Shown here: positions 11,365 through 21,660 of the stretch, piece after piece | Numbering within the stretch: the stretch's first letter is position 1 | How the letters are laid out: every line of letters starts with the position of its first letter | Assembly (NCBI GenBank): GCA_028554755.1 | Contig: JAPTOF010000032.1 | Location: 310,001-374,000, forward strand | From: Cordia subcordata | Taxonomy: Eukaryota; Streptophyta; Magnoliopsida; Boraginales; Cordiaceae | Length of the DNA stretch: 64,000 bases | Direction of reading: 5' to 3' | The notes under the pieces: model-generated | Seen by the model: only the letters and a program-made list of their open reading frames with translations | Told to the model about the DNA's origin: nothing | Databases searched by the model: none | Made by a program: the position numbers and the translations under genes

Positions 11365-12860
11365 TTGTGGGGTCCGCCACCTGATTCTCTAAAGAAGTCT
11401 GAAAGGACTTTCCATAATATCTATCAAGAGGCCTGGATATCCTCCCACTATGACGAGACTCTGATATATTAAGTGTAATATGCTGTTCTTTTCCATTCAT
11501 AGTTACCACAAGTGTTATTGGAGATTCTTGTGAAATCTCATCTAGAACAACTTCAGAATCTATTTTTTTCTGGACCATTTCATCATTCTTCAAGTATCTA
11601 GCATGGGTACTTATAAACACCTTTTACTCATTAGGATTATAAAAGATCCCACCTCTGGTTCCCTTAGGATATCCAATAAAATAGCATAACTCGGATCTTG
11701 GTTCCAATTTTGAAGCATTACTATTAAGTACATAAGCTAGAGAGCCCTAAATGTGGAGATGATTTAAACTAGGCTTACGTGCAGTCCATATTTCTTGAGG
11801 TGTCCTAGGTATTGATTTAGATGGTACCAAGTTCAAGATGTATGCTACTATTTCAAGGGCATACCCCCAAAAAGATAAAGGTAATAATGCATGACTCATC
11901 ATTGTCCTAACCATATCTAATAGGGTATGATTTCTTCTCTCTACTACACCATTTTGCTGAGGAGTCCCCGGTGCAGTCAACTGAGGCACTACCTCTTCTC
12001 GTGTAAGATAGCCTTAGAACTCACCCAAGAGGTATTCGCCACCTTGATTAGACCGAAGGGCTTTGATATGTTTATCTAATTTCCACTCCACCTCAACTTT
12101 GAACTCTTTAAATTTCTCAAAAGATTCAGACTTGAGTCACATCTGATATAGATATCCATACATAGAGTAATCATCAGTAAAAGTAATGAAATGCTCGTAA
12201 CCTCCTCGTGCTGGTTTACTCATAGGACTACACATATCAATGTGAACTAATTCCAATATTTCTTTGGCCCTTTCTCCTTTAGAAGAAAATGACTGTTTAG
12301 TCATCTTTCCTTTGAGACAAGATTCACACAGAGGTAGATCTTCAAGATCTAATGGGCTAAGATGCCCATCCTCGACTAGTCTTTGAATTTGCTTTAGACT
12401 AATATGTCCTAAGCGTAGATGCCAAAGATAAGTATCATTGGTCGAAGAAACCTTTCTTTTTCAGTAATTAGTTTGTTCTATGTTATGCAGTGAGTTTGTA
12501 ATAGGTTTTATATAGAACAAGTTATCATGCATGCTACCGGAACACATAATATTTCTATCTCAACACTAGAATGGAAATTAATGTAAAAACCATCTCATAT
12601 TAATTGCGAAATAGAAATAAGGTTTTTACATACATCCAGAACATAATAAACATTGTTAAAAAATAACATCTGATTACAAGAAAAATTTAAACACATTCCT
12701 CCTACTACAGTAGCCCATAATTTTGTTCCCATTACCCAACCTCAGAGCAAACTCCCCTTTAGCTAGTTCCTTCATTTCCTAAAACCAATGCAAAGAATTG
12801 CAAATATGGTTAGTGGCTTCAGAGTCTACAATCCAAGAATTAGTAGAGTTAACCACTAAG
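11365..12860 (-). pseudogene. pol: Copia-A protease and integrase (decayed)
   Basis: Starting from about 12850 on the minus strand: WIVDSEATNHICNS is the protease active-site segment (DSGA expected; the Gly is Glu here). Near 12440 follows the GAG-pre-integrase region (LRLGHISLKQIQRLV, CLKGKMTKQSF with the zinc-binding Cys pair). The integrase core follows, with HIDMCSPMSKPARGG and the catalytic Glu segment TPQQNGVVERRNHTLLDMV at about 11980-11930, and FWGYALEIVAYILN. Stops lie at several points. The remaining integrase tail (11620-11365) runs up to the solo LTR. Integrase would have joined element cDNA to chromosomal DNA in the nucleus. It is broken in many places. Confidence 0.82.
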
Positions 12861-13714
12861 CAGGTTTCTATGTAGAATAAAAGAGGTGTACCTATCTAGC
12901 CTCGTGCCAAGTACTTCGGGCAATCCTTTTTCTAGTGCCCTTTTAGGTCACATTTAAAGCATTTGCCCTTGGGCTTTTCACCTGTTAACTACCTGGGCTG
13001 TTCACCATTTCTCTTCTTTTTCCCTTGACCGCATTTTTGCTTCCCCTTTCCTTTGAACTTTTTGGCTTTCAGGTTAAGTCCAGAAGTGGATGCTTGAACT
13101 ATATTTATGTGGCCTTTACTTCTCACTATGGCTTCTGCAGCTAAGAGCTCTTTCATTAATTCCGTCATATCCATGTTCATCTTGCTCATATTATAATTGA
13201 GCTTGAACTGGGCAAATGATGACAGTAGAGTCTCTAAAATTATGTCTATCTTTCATTGTTCATCTTTGTTTACTCCTAGGATCTCGGTAGTATTGAAGTA
13301 ATTCATCATTTTGAGCATATGCTCCTTGACAAATGCTCCTTATGCCATCCTTTGATTCATAATTTCTCTAAGAGCACCTTGCCTTACGAGCCTGCTCTTA
13401 TCAACAAACATACGAGGCAGTGAGGTCATGATTTCTTTTGCAGTTTCCATATGATGATGCTTGCTCTGCAAAATGTACAACATAGAAGCCATCATATAGC
13501 ACATGGCCATACTATTGGCTCTCTACCATTTTGCCTCAGTATCTTTCTGGGCTTTAGAAGAGTTAGACTTCACAATAGGACAAGGAGTTGTTAGGACATA
13601 CTTGTACTCTTCTGTGGTGAGTACTATGTCCAAGTTTCATTCCCAATCCGCAAAATTCTGTCCAGTGAGTTTGTGCTCTTTGGGAATTGTAGCTAGTAGA
13701 CTGAACAAAGACAT
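12861..13714 (-). pseudogene. gag: Copia-A gag with zinc knuckle (decayed)
   Basis: The likely start is ATG at 13714-13712 (MSLFSLLATIPKEHKLTGQN, then FADWEWNLDIVL, typical for the copia gag N-terminus). The body continues through ILQSKHHHMETAKEIM and MVDKSRLVRQGALREIM-like residues to 13189-12989 (KMNMDMTELMKELLAAEAI), then a Lys-rich linker. The CCHC zinc knuckle CFKCDLKGH(stop)KKDC is encoded near 12960-12915, with a TAG where Trp is usual. Gag would package the RNA in particles. At least three in-frame stops make it a pseudogene. Confidence 0.82.
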
Positions 13715-15582
13715 TTTTTTAGATACAACAATATAATCATAATTAATTTACAAGTATAGAATTGACGCATATATAATATGTATGCTATCTTTGGAAATTA
13801 AACATACAAGTACTTTTTACATCATTTGCTTTTGAGTAGATCAACCCTTGAAACTACTTGATGTAATAGTGTCTTAACGTGTTCACAAGAACTCCACCGA
13901 TGGGATGGCCGAACTTATGAATGCTAAGTTAAGCGTCACCGCTTATTTGAATTAACAATTATCTGGATATGATTCAATTAAATAACTCAATCACTGTTTT
14001 GTTTGGCTTCTTAAATCTGGTAGCAAACTTTATCGATAGGATAGCTGAACTTATCATTTAAGTTGAGCGTACACTCATTCCTAATGTTTATTTCCCGTAA
14101 CATTCTTGATTTAAGCCCTCCGATGGGGTAGTGACTTTAATCAATGTTGCGCAAGGCGATCTTTAGTGAAGAACTGCACCAATGAGGTGGCCAAACTTAT
14201 TAACACCTTTTTGAATAAACATTTTATGTTTCACCTTGTTAAATCAAGAAAAAGTGCCACCTTTCAATGGGGAAGTTAATGACATTTATCATTAACGTGA
14301 ATCAGATATGGAAAGATGAGAGGTATTTCCAGTCCCCTCTCCCACTCAATATTTTAACATAAGGGTTTTCTCTATTTTTGGTATTCTTTCTTTTGTTTTA
14401 GATCTAAACATGCTTTGGATTTGTGAAACCCTTTGGTTTTCACGAATCCCCTTTGTGTTACTAAAACATTGCAATACCATAGTAGATTACTTACCTAAAT
14501 CTGGGTGTATAGACCCTTAGGTTGATATACATTTGTAAATCTCAAGTTAAGTTCTTTAAATGTTGTCATGAGATTCCATGGCATCTTTAGACATAGCCAC
14601 TTATAATTATCTTGTCTAAGACATTCTCATAAACTTAACTATCTTTAAGAATCAACACACTGGTTTGATCGATTTTTATAAACCCTAATGAGTAGACATA
14701 TTTCTAGGTGGCAATCATGCTTATGCAAATATGTTAAAACATATATCAATGCATTATAAACATCCACCAAAATACATTAAAAATCCCTCTTAGATGGCTC
14801 CCTACAATCTTCAACAAAACAACACACTTAATAGCTTTTTCTACCTCAGCCAGTTGTCCGTCAGTAGGAGCTAGTCGACAGAGTCGGTCGACCGGCAAGC
14901 TTACCTGGCAAATGTTCCTCCATGATGTTTCCGTGTTTTTCTCCTCGGTCTTTAAATATTACAATAATACACTTTGCTATTGCTAATGCAAGCTTCGCAA
15001 AGAAACATTACAAGGATATCAAAACATCCTATGCTTCTTTTAAATGAAACTATAAGCAATAACCATAAATATTTATACATGACCTCACCTATGGCCAAGC
15101 TTTGTTGACCTTACACGAAAATCTATCATGCATACATATGAACCATGAAGGGGATTTTATATTACCTGTATATACAAGCATAAAACCACAAGTATATGCA
15201 ACACAAAATTTCCTCATCTTGCCACTCGTAAGATGACTAACATATTTATGCAAATACAATATTCTTGCATAGTCTAAGCATGTTATGCATAAAGAAACAT
15301 TACAAGGATATCAAAACATCCTATGCTTCTTTTAAATGAAACTATAAGCAATAACCATAAATATTTATACATGACCTCACCTATGGCCAAGCTTTGTTGA
15401 CCTTACACGAAAATCTATCATGCATACATATGAACCATCAAGGGGATTTTATATTACCTGTATATACAAGCATAAAACCACAAGTATATGCAACACAAAA
15501 TTTCCTCATCTTGCCACTCATAAGATGACTAACATATTTATGCAAATACAATATTCTTGCATAGTCTAAGCATGTTATGTGT
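13715..15582 (-). other. Copia-A 5' leader, rich in internal repeats
   Basis: This is the non-coding stretch between PBS and gag. Its gag-proximal part (about 13893-14290) holds five diverged repeats around a core like CCGATGGGATGGCCGAACTTA. Near 14870-14900 it contains a GGTCGACCGG segment like those in the Athila LTRs. Its PBS-proximal part is a 292-bp tandem duplication (14999-15584). I see no open frame of interest. Confidence 0.75.
13893..14290 (-). repeat. Five diverged GATGGG/GGCC(G/A)AACTTA repeats in Copia-A leader
   Basis: Cores lie at about 13898, 14032, 14118, 14178 and 14262 (plus-strand coordinates). Each has a purine run (GATGGGATGG, GATAGGATAG, GATGGGGTAG, AATGAGGTGG, CAATGGGGAAG) and most continue into ACTTAT. 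Spacing is 60-135 bp. Function unknown. Confidence 0.6.
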
Positions 15583-15584
15583 GA
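14999..15584 (-). repeat. 292-bp tandem duplication next to the Copia-A PBS
   Basis: The segment AGAAACATTACAAGG... starting at 15001 recurs at 15293 with a period of 292 bp. The two copies differ by only two or three bases (for example ACCATGAAG against ACCATCAAG, and CTCGTAAG against CTCATAAG). The duplication is therefore much younger than the element, whose LTRs are about 10% apart. Confidence 0.92.
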
Positions 15585-15602
15585 GCCTAAGCTCTGATAC
15601 CA
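15583..15602 (-). other. Primer binding site, initiator tRNA-Met type (Copia-A)
   Basis: The minus strand reads TGGTATCAGAGCTTAGGCTC two bases after the LTR end. TGGTATCAGAGC is the complement of the initiator tRNA-Met 3' end used by most plant copia elements. Confidence 0.9.
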
Positions 15603-15604
15603 AT

Positions 15605-16103
15605 TGTAGGATCGATATTATTAAGTGTGGTATATCCTAGTCCGTGTATTCAAAATTTAACTAAGAAAACAATATAACTACATAACACACACAAGAACAT
15701 GTTTAAGAACATATAAAACATAACTAGTATTTGCAAAATATCTAAAGCTAACCTTTTGAAGCGTGGGGCCTTTGATGAAGTTATAACCATCACAAGCTTT
15801 GTTTTTACTCACGAACAAGGCCACCGAAAATTTACTATAAGGGTGTTGCAATAGGCAACTCCCTAGTTGTCTTCCCTATGATTAAAGAGACTTATCTTGA
15901 CTGAATAGCCTCTTGTGTGGGAAGAAGCAAAGTAATATGCCCTTGAAAAACTAGAGCAAAAATCACACAATAAGTGTGTACTATATGTTGTAGTATTTTC
16001 TTACCAAAGAGGAAGAAATCAACTACAAAGTGGATTAAATAAAAGGTGGAGGGCCTTGTCTATTTATAGAAAGAACCTTGGCACCCAAAGCTGCTAATCT
16101 TTC
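15605..16103 (-). repeat. 5' LTR of Copia-A, R/U5 side (left of Copia-B)
   Basis: This is the first plus-strand portion of the right-hand LTR, from TGTAGGATCG to the Copia-B target. It includes the minus-strand TATA box (plus-strand TATTTATA at 16061-16068). The rest of the LTR continues at 21661 after Copia-B. Confidence 0.9.
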
Positions 16104-16435
16104 TGTTGAATGTGGCCCGAATTCTTGGGCAACAAGAATAGCAAATTTCCTTGTTAACATATTACCTTATTCACTTGTTACCTTTTGTAGCACATAATTA
16201 ATTAGTTGTCTTTTGTGCTTAATAGGTTTGGGAAACCTTTGCACTATAAATATGTGGCAATACTCATTATGTTATGTGTGAGAGAGAAACCAAAGTGAGA
16301 GCCTTGTAGCAGTCGTGATCAATAATAGAATTATTCTCTGCTGCCCGTGGACGTAGGCTTTAAAGCCGAACCACGTAATTCTTGTGTCCATTATTTCTTC
16401 TCGTATTCTTCGTGTTTGTATGTTTTTCCCCAACA
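16104..16435 (+). repeat. 5' LTR of Copia-B
   Basis: It is 332 bp, TGTTGAATG...CCCCAACA. A TATA box lies at 16245-16252 (TATAAATA). The block from about 16310 to the end would be transcribed leader. Confidence 0.95.
16245..16252 (+). promoter_or_regulatory. TATA box of the Copia-B 5' LTR
   Basis: TATAAATA, preserved at the same place in the 3' LTR (21470-21477), although several bases around it differ. Confidence 0.7.
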
Positions 16436-16438
16436 AAC

Positions 16439-16455
16439 TGGTATCAGAGCTTAGG
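16439..16455 (+). other. Primer binding site, initiator tRNA-Met type (Copia-B)
   Basis: TGGTATCAGAGCTTAGG, three bases after the LTR end. Confidence 0.92.
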
Positions 16456-16976
16456 TATTAATCCGCTGCTTGAGGGAAAAAGGAAAAATCAAAACTCACT
16501 GTGAAACCAAAATTTCTCAAACCAAACGGTGCCTGACCAAACAAAGGTCTTTGTTCGGTGAGGAGTGCTTCGGTGCTGTCTACGTTGAGCGTTGGTGGCT
16601 GGAGTGGAAGCTTGCGTCGACGGGTCGTGGTTCGTGTTTGGGTTTGAAGAACAAGTGAGGAAGATAGAGTTCGCGTGCTCTTGAGGTTGGTTTTGGGTAG
16701 TCAAGTATTTTTTTTTTTTGGGAATTGGTTCAAGTTTGTAAAGCAAGTTTAGGGTTAGTAGGGTTTGGGTCTTTGGGTTTATTTGGATTGGGCCTGGGTA
16801 GTGGCCTTATCCAATTTTAGCTAGGTCTTGAGTCAATTAATTTTTTGTTGAACTTGGGTTCTAGGCCAGAAAAATAATAAATTTCTTTTTTTTGGGTTTG
16901 GGCTTAGTTTAGTCCAAAAGAATAAAAATAATAATTTTTTATTTGGGTTTAGATTTAGTCCTAAAAAAAAAAATCT

Positions 16977-17290
16977 GACTAGTTGACCTATTTGACCGCG
17001 TTGACTGGGTTGACCGAGGTTTGACTTTGATGTTGACCATTGACAAAGGGTTGACCGAGTTTGACCAAAGCCTTTCCCCACGTTTTTCGACGTGCTGAGT
17101 CCCTTTTTGGGCTCTGTTTTTCCAGATTCTACTCTAAAGTACGTGTTTAGGGACGGTGTTGACTTTGACCAATAGGTTTGACTTTTACCAGTGTTGACCA
17201 AAGTTGACCAGGGGTGTTCCTAAGGTTTTTCGACGTGCTGAATCTATTTTTGCGATCCGTTGAGCCAAATTCCATCTCAAAGTGTGAGTT
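16977..17290 (+). repeat. TTGAC-rich leader of Copia-B with a diverged internal duplication
   Basis: Between 16986 and 17215 there are 14 TTGAC words, 13 of them TTGACC or TTGACT (the W-box core). A second signal is a diverged direct repeat of about 140 bp: TTTTTCGACGTGCTGA occurs near 17091 and again near 17226 with related sequence on both sides. The region is non-coding and would be in the element's RNA. Confidence 0.7.
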
Positions 17291-17304
17291 TTGAGCAAAC
17301 AAAG

Positions 17305-18060
17305 ATGTTTTCCACAGGTGAAAAGTTTGAAATCGAGAAGTTTGACGAGAGAATGAGTTTCAGTCTGTGGAGGATCAGATTTAAGGCATTTATGACAATG
17401 CAGGGACTTTGGAAAGTCATTGAAGAAGTGATCCCGAAAAAGACGGAACCAGCAGCAAGAGAAGAACTCGAAGCGAAAGCCTTGAGTGCAATACATGTGT
17501 CAGTGACAAATGAAGTATTGCTAGAGATTGCTGAGTAAATGACAATAGTTGAGGCTTGGAATATTTTGGTGAAATTGTATGCATCTAAATCTCTCACAAA
17601 TCGCCTCTACTTGAAGAAGCGATTGTATCATCTTAGAATGAAAGAAGGTACCTCACTAAAACAACATCTTGATGAGTTTACCTCTTGTTTAATTGCATTG
17701 AAGGATGTGGGTGTTAAAATTGATGACGAAGACCAAGCTATGATCGTATTATGCTCCTTAACGCCTTCATATATGAACTTTGTAGACACTATGTTGTACG
17801 GGAGGGATAAAATTACCTTTGAAGATGTGATTACTTCATTAAAATTGAAGGATCTTCAAACACATATTCCGGGACATAGGGAAGAAGTTCATGGGAAAGG
17901 TTTAGTGAGTAGAAGGAGATCGGAGAATTGAGGGGGATTTTCGAGTAGAAAGAAAAGCAAGTCAAGGTCAAAATCAAGAGCAAGGAAGCTACGTTGTTTC
18001 GAGTGTGGTGAAAAGGGTCATATTAAGAAAGAATGTCCAAAACTGAAAAAGGGAAAGAAA
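17305..18060 (+). pseudogene. gag: Copia-B gag with zinc knuckle (two in-frame stops)
   Basis: The start chosen is ATG at 17305 (MFSTGEKFEIEKFDERMSFS), where Tnt1-type gags begin; the frame is open further upstream but without another ATG. Conserved gag body: LWRIRFKAFMTMQGLW, then KLYASKSLTNRLYLKKRLY and EGTSLKQHLDEF. A TAA at 17536 and a TGA at 17929 interrupt an otherwise single frame. The CCHC zinc knuckle CFECGEKGHIKKEC is encoded at about 17998-18039, in a Lys/Arg/Ser-rich stretch. Gag packages the element RNA. Closed by point mutations only. Confidence 0.9.
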
Positions 18061-19470
18061 AAGGTGGAGAATTCAGCTAATGTGATGGAGAGTGCTGACA
18101 GTGATGGAGATAACTCGAGTAGTACCGGGGAAATTTTGACTGTGATTGGATCACAGTGGCATAATCAATGGATTCTTGATACTGGTGCAACGTTCCATAT
18201 GTGTCCTAGGCGCGACTGGTTCTCTTCTTATTCCAAAAGAGAAGGGAAAGTCTTTCTAGGCAATGATCTTTCGTTGAAGGTGAAGGGAATGGGCATCGTA
18301 AATATCAAGATGTTTGATGGTATTACAGGATCTCTCAAGTGTTGGCATGTACCGGAGCTGAAGAAAAACTTGATTTCTCTTGGGCGTTTGGATTCTCATA
18401 GATACAAATTCTGAAGTGAGAATGGTGTCTTAAAGGTGACCAAAGGTGCAATTGTGCTCTTGAAAGGGAACTTGACTGGCGGCCTATATGTCCTCCAAGG
18501 TAGTATAGTTACAGGTATTGCAGTTGTTACATCTGAGGAGAGTGATAATGACACTACGCAGTTGTGGCACAAAAGGTTGGGCCATATGAGCGAGAGGGGA
18601 CTGACTGAGTAAGAGGGATTTGCTTTGTGGACAAAGAACTGGAAAGCTTGAATTCTGTGAACATTGTGTCTTTGGAAAGCAAACCAGGGTGAAGTTCAGC
18701 AAGGGGCAGGAAAACACCAAAGGTACACTTGATTATATTCATTCTGATCTTTGGGGTCCTAATAGTTCCTTCCAAGAAAGGTGCCAAGTATTATATCACT
18801 TTCATTCATGCATACTCTCAGATGGTATGGGTATACTTCTTGAAAACTAAAGATGAGGCGTTTCCAACATTTGTCTAGTGGAAGACGTTGATTGAGAAGC
18901 AGACTAGTAAACAAATTAAGCGTCTTAGGACTGACAATGGGTTGGAATATTGCAATAAAGAGTTTGATGAGTTCTGCAGGAAACATGGCATTGTGAGACA
19001 CCGCACATGTGTAAGGACACCACAATAGAATGGAGTTGCAGAACGCATGAATAGAACTCTGGTGGAGAGAGCTCGTTGTATGCTCTCTCAATCTGGTTTG
19101 AATAAAGACTTTTGGGCTGAAGCCGTCAATACGGCATGCTACTTGGTGAATAGGTCTCCATCCAAAGCTATTGAATTAAAAACTCCTTTTGAGTTATGGT
19201 CTGGTAAGCCTGCTGACTACTCTCTATTGAAGGTGTTCGGTTGCCCTGTATACGCTCACGTGAAGGACGGCAAGTTAAAGCCGAGGGCAAAGAAATGCAT
19301 ATTTCTAGGCCATGCGTCCGAGAAGAAAGGTTATAGGTTGTGGTGCACAGATCTCAAGTCTCCAGGTTTCCTCATCAGCAGAGATGTCATATTCAATGAG
19401 TTTGCTTTATTAGACCAAGAAAAGGAGAAAGCGGTAGCTGGTTTAGACCACGGTGTCAAAGAGCAGGTGG
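18061..19470 (+). pseudogene. pol: Copia-B protease and integrase (frameshifted)
   Basis: The frame of gag continues into the protease (WILDTGATFHMC, active-site DTG intact at about 18170-18205) and the pre-integrase region (LWHKRLGHMSERGL). A TAA near 18610 and frame changes near 18612 and 18775 break the start of integrase ([15 protein letters not shown] zinc-binding Cys, YIHSDLWGP with the first catalytic Asp). The core continues with LRTDNGLEY (second Asp). After a TAG at 19026, NGVAERMNRTLVERARCML carries the catalytic Glu. The C-terminal part KVFGCPVYAHVKDGKLKPRA is well kept. Another frame change lies near 19480. Confidence 0.88.
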
Positions 19471-19479
19471 AGGTATTTG

Positions 19480-21265
19480 CTGATGTTCAAATGTTCCATT
19501 TAGCAATAGTAGCAGAAAAATTCAGCCGACTCAACCAACTGAGGTGCATGATCAAAATGTGCCTAAACAACAGAAGTACAGCATTGCCACTGGGCGAGAA
19601 AGGAGACAGATTAGAAAGCCTCAAAGGTATGGATACACTAATCTTATTGCTTATGCTTTGACTGTTGCTGAAACAATTGAAAGACATGAGCTAAATTCAT
19701 ACAAAGAGGCTATATCTGGAAATGATTCTACTCAGTGGGTGGGTGCCATGAGTGAGGAGATTGAGTCCCTTCATAAGAATCAAACATGGGAGCTTGTTGA
19801 ATTGCCTAAGGGATAGCGAGTTGTCAGTTGCAAATGGGTTTACAAGAAAAAGGAAGGTACTCCAGCGGTTAAAGGTCCTCGATACAAGGCACGGTTGGTG
19901 GCAAAAGGCTATACACAAAGGGAGGGTGTTGACTTCAACAAAGTGTTCTCTCCGGTTGTGAAGCATAGTTCCATCAGGGTTTTACTTGCCTTGGTTGCTC
20001 TTCATGACTTAGAGCTTGAGCAGCTAGATGTGAAAATAGTGTTTTTGCATGGTGAGCTTGAAAAGCAAATTTACATGAGTCAACCAGAGGGGTATGTAGT
20101 TCCTAATAAGGAGAACCATATTTGCAAACTGAAGAAGTCCTTGTATGGGTTGAAGCAGTCACCTCGGCAATGGTATAAGAGATTTGACACATTCATGGTA
20201 GGTGTTGGATACACAAGGAGTGCCTATGACAACTGTGTGTATCTCAAAAGGCTTCCAGATGGTTCGTTTGTATACTTGTTGTTGTATGTCGATGATATGC
20301 TTATTGCTGTTAAAAGCATGTCTACAATCGACGAATTAAAGAAGCACCTAGGTGATGAGTTTGAGATGAAGGATCTTGGAGCAGCGAAGAAGATTCTTGG
20401 CATGGAGATTCACAGAGATAGAAATGCTGGGAAGCTTCTTGTCTCAACAGAGTTATATTAGAAGGTGCTGGAGCGTTTCGGGATGCATAAATCTAAGCCT
20501 TTGAGTGTGTCGCTTGCTGCTCATTTCAAGTTATCTACAGATTTGTCACCTAAAACCGAGGAGGATGTGGAGCATATGTCTTGTGTTCCATACTCGAGTG
20601 CTGTTAGTAGCTTGATGTATGCTATAGTGTGCACTCGTCCTAACATTTCAGATGCAGTTAGTGTTGTGAGCAAGTATATGGCACCGCCTGAGAAAACACA
20701 CTGGGTAGCGGTGAAATGGATAATGAGATATTTGCGTGGCACTGCGAATATAGGATTGCTATTTAGCAAGATGATTGGAGATTGCGCGAGGTTGGTGGGT
20801 TATTGTGATTCAGACTTTGCGGGTGACCTTAATAAGAGAAGATCTCTGACGGGTTATGTGTTTACTCTCTCTGGATGTGCTATCAGTTGGAAAGCGATAT
20901 TACAGTCTACTGTGGCATTGTCGACTACTGAGGCGGAGTACGTGGCAATTACAGAAGCTGTGAAGGACGCCATGCGGTTACAAGGCCTGGTTCGTGATCT
21001 TGGACTGCAGCAAGATACAAGTACAGTCTTTTATGATAGCCAGAGTGCAATCCATCTGACAAAGAATCAGATGTATCACGAGAAGACTAAACATATTGAC
21101 GTTAGATATCATTTTATCAGAGATATTATATCACAAGGAATCATATCGGTGCAGAAGATATCTACCCATGAGAATCCAGCAAATATGATGACTAAGGTGG
21201 TTCCAGTTAGCAAGTTTAAGCATTGCTTGGACTTGGTTGCAATTTGCGGTGTATTGAGCCCTTAG
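19480..21265 (+). pseudogene. pol: Copia-B reverse transcriptase and RNase H (two in-frame stops)
   Basis: The linker (about 19530-19740) leads into RT with WVGAMSEEIESLHKNQTWEL, a TAG at 19814, then CKWVYKKK, ARLVAKGYTQREGVDFNKVF, QLDVKIVFLHGELEKQIYM and the active site LLYVDDMLIA at about 20280-20310. A TAG at 20459 precedes a 266-codon open stretch (20465-21265). That stretch holds the end of RT and RNase H with [35 protein letters not shown] and [12 protein letters not shown], ending naturally with VLSP and TAG. Apart from the two stops this is close to a full-length domain pair. Confidence 0.92.
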
Positions 21266-21312
21266 TGGCAGTTGGCTACAGGGATAATGGTGTATTGATT
21301 GGAGCGAATATG

Positions 21313-21328
21313 TGCCAAGGTGGAGATT
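21313..21328 (+). other. Polypurine tract of Copia-B
   Basis: GTGCCAAGGTGGAGAT directly before the 3' LTR start TGTTGAATG, a standard copia plus-strand primer. Confidence 0.8.
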
Positions 21329-21660
21329 TGTTGAATGTGGCCCAGATTCTTGGGCAATAAGAATAGCAGATTTCCTTGTTAGCATATTACCTTATTCGCT
21401 TGTTACCTTTTGTAGCACATAATTAATTAGTTGCCTTTTGTGCTTAATAGGTTTGGGAAACCTTTGCACTATAAATATATGGCAATACTCATTATGTTAT
21501 ATATGAGAGAGAAACCAAAGTGAGAGCCTTGTAGCATTCGTGATCAATAATAGAATTATTCTCTGCTGCCCACGGACGTAGGCTTTAAAGCCAAACCACG
21601 TAATTCTTGTGTCCGTTATTTCTTCTCGTATTCTTCGTGTTTGCATGTTTTTCCCCAACA
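21329..21660 (+). repeat. 3' LTR of Copia-B
   Basis: It is 332 bp, the same length as the 5' LTR, with about 16 substitutions between them by hand count. TATA box at 21470-21477. Confidence 0.95.

Larger units (their letters stand above)
16104..21660 (+). mobile_element. Copia-B: short-LTR Ty1/copia (Tork/Tnt1-like), complete ends
   Basis: It is 5,557 bp long with two 332-bp LTRs (TGTTGAATG...CCCCAACA) and flanks CTTTC at 16099-16103 and CTTTC at 21661-21665. Order: LTR, initiator tRNA-Met PBS, leader, gag, protease, integrase, RT, RNase H, polypurine tract, LTR. This domain order and motifs such as LYVDDMLIA and MKDLGAAKKILGMEIH fit the Tork/Tnt1 group. I count about 16 differences between the LTRs (about 5%). 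Stops and two or three frame changes close the polyprotein. It lies inside the 5' LTR of Copia-A, in the opposite orientation. Confidence 0.95.
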
